Positions 18,022 to 25,100 of a stretch of DNA of 64,000 nt are shown piece by piece (the first letter of the stretch is position 1; every line of letters starts with the position of its first letter). The notes under the pieces were generated by a model. It saw only the letters and a program-made list of their open reading frames with translations, searched no databases and was not told the DNA's origin. Made by a program: the position numbers and the translations under genes. This DNA is from Anaerotruncus rubiinfantis (lineage in GTDB: Bacteria; Bacillota; Clostridia; Oscillospirales; Ruminococcaceae), in assembly GCF_900078395.1 (NCBI RefSeq), contig NZ_FKLA01000009.1, forward strand, positions 634,614 through 698,613, read 5' to 3'.

Positions 18022-19305
18022 TCACCCCCTTGTCCTATGAAGCGCGCGTGCAAAGAAATCCGGCTGGCCAAAGTTGCCGGATTTGAGCACGAGACGGATT
18101 TCCTGCTTTTGAAGCGGAACCATGACCGGGACGCCGGGGGCGATGCTCTCCCCAATCAGGAAGGCGTCGAAGCCCAGCGCGAGGGTGATCGCTCCGGAGG
18201 TTTCGCCGCCCGCGGCGATGATCCGGGTGAAGCCGTTTTCAACAGCCCGCTTCCCTGCTTCAGCCATCGTCTGTTCCAGCATCCGGGAGGCCCGCTTCCG
18301 GGCCTCTTCCGTTTCCAACCGGCGCTCCTCGGTTTGCACCGCGCCGGCGCTGTAAAGAAGCACATCGTCCTGCGGATGCTCCTGCACGAAATGCCAGATC
18401 CCATCGACGGTCTGTTCGCCGGAAAGCAGTTTTGCGGGAGATACTGCAAGCGATTTTCCGCCGCTCTGCTGAAAGGTCAGGATCTGTCCCCTAGTGGCTT
18501 TTGAACAGCTGCCCGAGAGGACGATCCCGCGGCCGGGCGTTTTGGATGAGACGATGTCACATGCGGCGGTGGAGCCCTCCCGGCACAGTGCGGCCAAGTG
18601 TGCCGTCAGCCCCGAGCCGCCGGTCAGCAGTCTGAGACCGCCGAAAACCTCCGCGATCCTGCGGCCCTGTTCCTCGGTTTCATAATCGGGCACGAGGTAG
18701 AAATGTTCTTTGTCCCTACCATATTCGTCCACAAATGCGCGTATTTCGGCGGGGGTTTTTGCAAGCGTCCGCGCGTCAAGCACAAGGGTGGGATATTTCC
18801 CCTGGGGCTGCATCAGCCGACCGATGTCCGAATCCCACATCGGATTGAGCGGATGGTCCTTCATCGGGCTTTGATTCAACGGCACGCCGTCCACATATAG
18901 GCACCCGTCCCGGACCGTGCGTTTATTGACGGGAAGCGATGGGCAGAGGAGGGTATACTTTATGTGATAATCTTCCAGTGTGCTGTCAATGGCGGGGCCG
19001 ATATTCCCTTTTGGAGTGGAATCAAAGGTCGAGCAGTATTTGAGGTAAAGCTGTCTGGCCCCGTGTGTGTCAAGCCAGCGGAAGGCGGCGCGCGTATCGG
19101 CGACCGCATCCTTCGGATCGATACTGCGGGTCTTCAGGGCGATGACCGCTGCGGTACAGTCCGCGGCTGCTGTTTCATCATGCGGGATCCCGTTGAAAAG
19201 CACCGTTTTGATTCCCTGCTGCGCAAGGAAGGATGCTGCGTCGCTGGCCCCGGTAAAGTCATCGGCCACACAGCCGAGGGAAATACCGCCTGTTTTCAGG
19301 TTCAT
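18022..19305 (-). CDS. otnK: Four-carbon acid sugar kinase (OtnK-like, DUF1537)
   Basis: 427 residues. The N-terminal substrate-binding domain has ADDFTGASDAA (about 14-24) and the family block LLCPSLPVNKRTV...MKDHPLNPMWDSD. The C-terminal nucleotide-binding domain has AAGGETSGAI near 360-370. OtnK phosphorylates 3-oxo-tetronate, and OtnC next door converts the product to DHAP. The upstream in-frame ATG (19380) is rejected because GAGAGGTG lies 8 bases before ATG 19305 (MNLKTGG). Together with the 3-gene transporter and dehydratase sets this suggests growth on tetronates or longer aldonates. Confidence 0.86.
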   Translation of the reverse strand: MNLKTGGISLGCVADDFTGASDAASFLAQQGIKTVLFNGIPHDETAAADCTAAVIALKTRSIDPKDAVADTRAAFRWLDTHGARQLYLKYCSTFDSTPKGNIGPAIDSTLEDYHIKYTLLCPSLPVNKRTVRDGCLYVDGVPLNQSPMKDHPLNPMWDSDIGRLMQPQGKYPTLVLDARTLAKTPAEIRAFVDEYGRDKEHFYLVPDYETEEQGRRIAEVFGGLRLLTGGSGLTAHLAALCREGSTAACDIVSSKTPGRGIVLSGSCSKATRGQILTFQQSGGKSLAVSPAKLLSGEQTVDGIWHFVQEHPQDDVLLYSAGAVQTEERRLETEEARKRASRMLEQTMAEAGKRAVENGFTRIIAAGGETSGAITLALGFDAFLIGESIAPGVPVMVPLQKQEIRLVLKSGNFGQPDFFARALHRTRG

Positions 19306-19460
19306 TGCAATCACACCTCTCAGTTTGAGTCGTCCTGTTTGGATCAACCCCATTTTAACTGTCCTCAGATCATGGGGCAAGGGATTTCACCGCCAAAACT
19401 GTCCAAAATGTAAACAATTTTAAAAAATATTATTATTTAAAGAAGAATTTTGAAGAAATA

Positions 19461-19495
19461 TGATATAATATGTTTTAAAAATATACAATCGGAGG
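19461..19495 (+). promoter_or_regulatory. Extended -10 promoter and GGAGG site for the PrpR-type regulator
   Basis: TGATATAAT at 19461-19469 is an extended -10 (TGN-TATAAT). No good -35 is seen. GGAGG at 19491-19495 is about 20 bases after the expected transcription start. The only upstream canonical start codon in frame (TTG 19450) lies before the transcription start, so it cannot be used from this promoter. Confidence 0.6.
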
Positions 19496-19503
19496 CGAGA
19501 AAA

Positions 19504-21303
19504 ATAGATAAGATCAGGCTGCTGGCAATTGCGCCGTACGAAGGGCTCCGGGAACTTTTCCTGGAAACAGCAAAGGAACGGGACGACATTGAACTTACGG
19601 CATATGAGGGAGATATGACGCGCGGCGTTGAAATCGCCGCGTCGCTGCCGCTTATGGAATACAGCGCTGTCATCTCCCGCGCGGGCACGGCGGAACTGCT
19701 CGAACAGATCTCACCGATACCGGTCGTCGACGTTGGGATCTCCGTCTACGATATGCTGCGCGCCATCCGGCTCGCGCAGAATTATGAGGGAAAATTCGCA
19801 GTGATCGGCTATCCGATGATCACCGGTTTCGCGGTCATGATCAACGACCTGCTCCAGTACCAGGCCGACGTTTTCACAGTCAATGACCCGGCGGATATTC
19901 CGGATTGTCTCATCTGCGTCAAAGGGCTGGGGTACCGTCTGGTTGTGGGCGATGTAGTCACCACGACCCATGCAAAGCGCATGGGGTTCAACACCATCCT
20001 TGTGACGTCCGGCAAGGAGAACGTTCAGAATGCATTCGATCAGTGTGTCCGCTGGCATCGAAACTATTCGCAGCTGCAGGCGCGGTGTGATTTTTATCGC
20101 GCCGTCATTGAAAACAGCGGCATGGACGTCCTGGTTTACGACGAAAAACAGCGGCCGCTCTGCTCTATCGGCTCACAATCCCGCGCTGCAAAGGAAGGGG
20201 CGGAGCAGAATCTGAAGAAGTATGTGGAAAAGGTGCTGCAGGAAGGGAATCAAACCTTCGTCAAACGGATCGGCAATGAAACCTGTCTCATCCAGGGCAA
20301 ACGGATTGCGAACACAGCGGAGCAGGCTGCGGCGTTTTATTGTACGCATCTTACGGAAATGCCCAAAGCTGACGAAGGAATCGTCTCCTACCGCAATCCG
20401 GACGACGTGCCGGCAATCAATCCGGAAACGCTGGCATCGGACAGCCCCGCAATACAATCCCTGCTGGAGGTCGTTGGAAAATACAGCCGGACGAGCTTCC
20501 CAGTGGCGATTTGCGGGCCACGCGGCAGTGGAAAGGGGTCCTATGCCTTTCTGCTTTATCGGGACAGCAGCTTTGGAAGGAATCCTTTGATAACCATTGA
20601 CTGTGGGCGGGCAACCGCCAAACAGTGGAACTGGCTGCTGAAAAATGAGAACACCCCGCTTGGAGACTCCGGACGTACAATCTATTTTAAAAACCTGCAT
20701 CTGCTTGGCCCGCGGCAGCAAAAGGAATTGGAACAATTTTTGCAGAATACCCGCATGGAAAAACGAAACCGTCTGCTTTTTTCCTGTGTGCCGGGTTATT
20801 CTGCGGATTTCGACCAGGGCGGGCTGTATTTTTATATCCGCAATGATCTGAATGCACTGACGCTTTCGATTCCGGAGTTGCACGAGCATGCCGAAGATAT
20901 TCCCAATATTGCAATGTTGTATCTCAACGAACTGAATACACAGATGGCAAAACAGGTGATTGGCCTGCGGCCCGAAGCCATGGATATGCTGCGGAATTTT
21001 CACTGGACCGGTGATTTATCACAGTTCAAGCGGGTGATTCAGGAGCTTATGATCCGCACCGATTCCTCCTATATTAACGCTGAAGCCGTCTGTGAAGTGC
21101 TGCGGCGGGAGATTCCCCCTGCCAGCGGCGTGCAGAACGGATCCCAAATTAGCCTGTGTGGTACGCTTGATGAAATCATGAATTCGGTGCTCCGCACCGT
21201 CCTCGAGCAAGAGGGGATGAACCAGTCCAAAGCAGCCAGACGGCTTGGAATCAGCCGCGGCACCTTGTGGAAGCGGATGCAGCAGAGAGAACCAGTCGAC
21301 TGA
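19504..21303 (+). CDS. PrpR-N / AAA+ / Fis-type transcriptional regulator (possible ATA start)
   Basis: About 599 residues. The PrpR_N sensory domain begins KIRLLAIAPYEGLRELF and includes a PAS-like middle. An AAA+-like region has GPRGSGKG (about residues 338-345), and a Fis-type helix-turn-helix ends the protein (NQSKAARRLGISRGTLWKRM). The GAFTGA loop used to contact sigma-54 is absent, and the Walker B block reads TIYFKNLH instead of a TLFLDEI-type sequence, so it may not be a sigma-54 activator. GGAGG is spaced 8 bases from ATA 19504, giving a product that starts exactly where homologues start. It is divergent from otnK-otnC and is their likely regulator. Confidence 0.75.
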   Translation: MDKIRLLAIAPYEGLRELFLETAKERDDIELTAYEGDMTRGVEIAASLPLMEYSAVISRAGTAELLEQISPIPVVDVGISVYDMLRAIRLAQNYEGKFAVIGYPMITGFAVMINDLLQYQADVFTVNDPADIPDCLICVKGLGYRLVVGDVVTTTHAKRMGFNTILVTSGKENVQNAFDQCVRWHRNYSQLQARCDFYRAVIENSGMDVLVYDEKQRPLCSIGSQSRAAKEGAEQNLKKYVEKVLQEGNQTFVKRIGNETCLIQGKRIANTAEQAAAFYCTHLTEMPKADEGIVSYRNPDDVPAINPETLASDSPAIQSLLEVVGKYSRTSFPVAICGPRGSGKGSYAFLLYRDSSFGRNPLITIDCGRATAKQWNWLLKNENTPLGDSGRTIYFKNLHLLGPRQQKELEQFLQNTRMEKRNRLLFSCVPGYSADFDQGGLYFYIRNDLNALTLSIPELHEHAEDIPNIAMLYLNELNTQMAKQVIGLRPEAMDMLRNFHWTGDLSQFKRVIQELMIRTDSSYINAEAVCEVLRREIPPASGVQNGSQISLCGTLDEIMNSVLRTVLEQEGMNQSKAARRLGISRGTLWKRMQQREPVD

Positions 21304-21386
21304 AGAAATTTTTGAAAAAATGAAAGGGACGGCTAAAATTGAATTCGAGTTGCGGTTTATCACAGTGGCTTCCTTGTATGATATAT

Positions 21387-21589
21387 TTATCGCATATTTG
21401 ACGATATTGCAAAACGAGAATATCGGTAGCGAAGTCCCAATGTGAGTTTGCGTGCCATCAGGTTCAGCCCGCGGATGTACCGGGTGTTGATGGTATTGGT
21501 CGCGCCCATCTCCGCCACCACATTCTGCCCGTCCCAGAGGTGCTTGTGGGTTACCGCGCTGCTGCCGGCGCCGGTCGTCTTGCTGTAGC
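21387..21589 (-). pseudogene. Displaced Rhs-core fragment (no toxin tip)
   Basis: About 147 bases (21443-21589) are nearly identical to 23098-23240 inside the large Rhs gene and read in the same frame: YSKTTGAGSSAVTHKHLWDG onward to RYIRGLNL. After that the frame runs into unrelated sequence (ARKLTLGLRYRY...) and stops at 21387. There is no start codon or toxin domain. It begins five bases after the stop of the candidate immunity gene. Such fragments are left by past exchange of Rhs C-terminal modules. Confidence 0.8.
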
Positions 21590-21594
21590 ATCGC

Positions 21595-22026
21595 TCATTC
21601 GGTCGTTTGAATTCTATTTATCGCTTTCTTTACGTTCTTAAAAATAAATGCACTTAATGCAAGAATAAAGATTAACATTCCGAGAAAAACAATGGGTACT
21701 TGATATGAATTAAAGGCACCAAATAAAAAAACCATATCCCCAATTCCAGCCGCCCAAAGTATCATTTGTGACTCAGGGTACAATTTATGGTTAAAAGTAA
21801 AACTCAAAAAACCATATACAAAAAGTCCTATTAGAAAAATGAATAAGACCGGCCCCCATTCTAAGTTGAAGCCAAGAGTATTAGTCTTAACGAATGAATA
21901 TCCGACATACACTAAAAAACCAAACAACATAACCATGCTAGCTATTACAAGAATCTTTGCGATTTGCCCTAACTTTTTTAAAGCTTCGATATTTTTTGAT
22001 GCTTTTACCAATGGCTCTAATTTCAT
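21595..22026 (-). CDS. Four-helix membrane protein, candidate Rhs immunity protein
   Basis: 143 residues, AT-rich compared with the flanking metabolic genes. Four hydrophobic segments (about 28-48, 61-77, 88-104, 109-128) are joined by short loops, and the C-terminus is Lys/Arg-rich. No family was recognised. It lies directly downstream of the Rhs gene on the same strand and directly before a displaced Rhs fragment, the position of an immunity gene. A membrane immunity protein would suit a toxin that acts at the membrane. AGGAGGG is 5 bases before ATG 22026. Function is inferred from position only. Confidence 0.6.
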   Translation of the reverse strand: MKLEPLVKASKNIEALKKLGQIAKILVIASMVMLFGFLVYVGYSFVKTNTLGFNLEWGPVLFIFLIGLFVYGFLSFTFNHKLYPESQMILWAAGIGDMVFLFGAFNSYQVPIVFLGMLIFILALSAFIFKNVKKAINRIQTTE

Positions 22027-22048
22027 GTTGCCCTCCTAACAAAGAATT

Positions 22049-22104
22049 TATAATTATAACGAGTCAGACCAAGTATATACTTGGCCTGACTCGTTATAAT
22101 TATA
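22049..22104. repeat. 56-bp near-perfect palindrome between Rhs and its candidate immunity gene
   Basis: TATAATTATAACGAGTCAG (22049-22067) and its complement (22086-22104) flank the 16-base palindrome CCAAGTATATACTTGG (22069-22084). Only one pair (A22068/C22085) does not match. It would form a very long hairpin in either transcript. It has no T-run directly after it, so it could attenuate, terminate or protect the RNA between toxin and immunity genes. Confidence 0.75.
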
Positions 22105-22118
22105 GCTTTTCTAGTGAA

Positions 22119-25100
22119 TTAATCCCATGAAATTTCAATTCCGACACCAACCCCGTAGCTGAACTCGGCTCCGATATTTTTGTTTTGCGCATTGATATTT
22201 GCTCCTATAGCACCGAGATTTAGATTTCCATGCAAATCGAACCCATCTCCTTTATATCCTAATGTGAACCTCTGAAGAGACACTTGAGCGCCAACTTTAA
22301 AGCCTCTCATCGAGACCCCTGCGTTTGCATTGCCTTGGGTTGCGCCCACTTTGAGATAAAAACCTTTATCACCTCCAAGAACTTGTGCTTCTCCGACGCC
22401 AGCAGCAGCGTCTATAAAATCCAAGGAACCGTTTTTTGCGCTCAGTACATCCAGATCCCCATAAAACATGCGTACCTTTTCATTAGGACCAGGGAACTGG
22501 CCATGTGCGCTGATCAATGCTTTCTGTTGGATGATTTCTGCCATCCACGGAGGAATTGTTGCACCAGATTCTAGATATGCTTCATAATCAGCAAATGCAT
22601 CAAAAAAGTTTTTACGATTGCCGCCAAAGATTCCCCATTGGGGTTCTGTGTTTTTCTTCCCCCTACGATTGGAGGGATATAATTTATCAATCCCTTCATC
22701 ATAGAGAAATTGCATACCATTCTTTTTCGTGTCGCCGGCGGTTCGATTACCTTTGTTAGGTGCCCCCAATAGCGGTAACAGCCCTGAAGGATCTGTCAGC
22801 AAAATTGGATTATTGTCACAGTATATAAACCAGTTTAGACCACTGCGCACTGGGTCTTCGGTGATGAACCGTCCGATGAAAGGATCGTAGTTTCTGGCCC
22901 GGAGGTAGTAGGTGCCGGTCTCGCGGTCAAAGTACTCCCCGCAGTAGCGGAAGGGGTTCGTGTCGGTCGCCACAGCGTCCAGCTGGTTCCCAAAGCCGTC
23001 GTACCGGTAGTTGATCAGCACGGTCCCGGTGCTGCTCAGCAGGTGCTGCACATCACCATGGTAGTTGAACTGGTAGTACTGCAGGTTGGTATCGATCTTG
23101 CGCGCCACCAGGTTCAGCCCGCGGATATACCGGGTGTTGATGGTATTGGTCGCGCCCATCTCCGCAACAATGTTCTGCCCGTCCCAGAGGTGCTTGTGGG
23201 TTACCGCGCTGCTGCCGGCGCCGGTCGTCTTGCTGTAGCGCAGGCCGTCCGGACGGTATGCGTAGCTGGCCGGGGCGCTGCCGGGCACGGTGGAACTCAC
23301 CGATACCAGCTGCCCAAACCCATTATAACTTCTGGTTTCGGTACCGTCAACGGTTGTTTGCGTAAGCTGGTTCCCGTTGGCGTCGTAGGTGTAGGTGGTG
23401 ACGGTGACGCCGACCGGCGCCACGAAGCTTTCCTTCGACTCGCTCACCAAATGGTTGTTCAGATCGTAGGTGTAGGTGATTTCGTACTGGTCGTCGTAGT
23501 CCTCGTTGTACACCATCATGGTCGCGCGGTTTCCGAACCGGTCGAAGGTGTATTCCTTGGTATAGCCGCCCAGCCGATAGTCCTCGTCTTCGAACAGCCT
23601 GCCCATTGTGTCATACCGGTGGACATTCGCAGACCCGTCCAGATCCTGCATATCGGAGATGTTTCCGTCCAGGGTGTAGGAGTAAACCATATCGCTGGTG
23701 TTGTTGGTGTTTTCCGTCCCCACATAGTTATCCACCTCTTCCACCAGGTTTGCCCTGTTGTACCGGTAGCCGGTGTAGATGTTGGTCTGCGGGTACTGCA
23801 TCATGGTGCGGTTGCCGTTGGCGTCGTAGGAATACTTCACGACGGTGACGTTGTCGCTGCCCATCTCCACCAGGCGGTTGAGTTGGTCGTAGATGTAGGT
23901 CTGGTTGAGCTCTTCAACGCCGCCCCGCACCAGGAAGAACTGGGTGCGGTTGCCGTTTTCATCGTACTGGTACGCCTTGATCGTCCCGTCCGATTCGGTC
24001 TGCTGCACCATCCGCCCCATCGCGTCATACTGGTAGGTGATCGTCAACGTGCCGTTCTGCTCGCTGCGTTTCTGCCCGGTCTTGGTGTAGGCATGGGTGA
24101 TGGTGGAGGCCACATTGTTGACAGTGACCGTTTCGGTCAGGAGCCGGCCCGCCGCGTCGTAGGTGTAGACGGTGACGTTCCCGTTTCGGTCGGTCTTGCT
24201 GGTGAGCCGCCCGATGCTGTCGTAGGCGCAGGTTTCGGTCTGATTCATCGGGTCGGTCATGGTGAGGACCGCGCCGAACCGGTTATAGGTGTAGGAGGTC
24301 AGCGCCGCACCGGTGATGCTGTCGCCCAGCATGCCGGTGTACTGGCTTACTTTGTTCCCCACTCCGTCATAGGCAAATCGGGTCCGGATTTCCTGATCTG
24401 CCCGGTCATCATACTGGATGGTATCGATGACGCGGCCGCGGCTGTCATAGATGTATTGGGTTTCCCGCCATTCGTCGTTGTAGCCCATCTCATACCAGGG
24501 TTCGCTGATCAACACTGCTTGCTTTACGACATTGCCCGCGGCATCGTAAAAATACCGGGTTATGGCGTTGGCCTCATCGTTGAAAGGGGTTTCCTGCTGA
24601 ATCAGGCGGCCGGCCGCGTCATAGGTAAAGAAACTGTCGCTGCCGATATAATCGCGCGCCTTCACCTTGCGGCCCAGGGCGTCGTAGGTGGTGTAGATGC
24701 TGTTTCCCACAGCATTGCGCTCCCGCACCACACGGCCCGCATAGTCGTATTCCCACTGGGTATAGTAGCCCCTCGGGTCTAGTTTCAGAATCTGATTGCC
24801 CGCCCGGTCATACTCATAGGAGGTGACCAGATCGCCCAGCTGTTCGGTTACAACCCGATCCATTGGGTCTTTCAAAATAAACTTGGTGACAGTCGGAGCG
24901 TTCGTATCACCGATCGTAAGAATACGCTCCAGCTTGGTTGCCCTTCCCGCAGACGGATTGTAGGTATGTGTTTCCTCCATATCCACGTCGGTACCGACCG
25001 TATGCTTGGTGAGCACCTGGTCGAACAGATCATAGGTATAGGAAGTAGTTGCAAGCGCCTGGCTGTTGGGACCATAGTTGATCTGGGAGACAAGGCGCTC

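Noticed and set aside
19306..19500. Sigma-54 (-24/-12) promoter between otnK and the PrpR-type regulator
   Set aside because: No GG-N10-GC with the right flanks on either strand; best candidate has wrong spacing.
23043..24782. 579-codon open frame antisense to the Rhs gene
   Set aside because: It mirrors the repetitive YD-repeat coding strand, has no ribosome site and gives a low-complexity Val/Gly/His-rich product.
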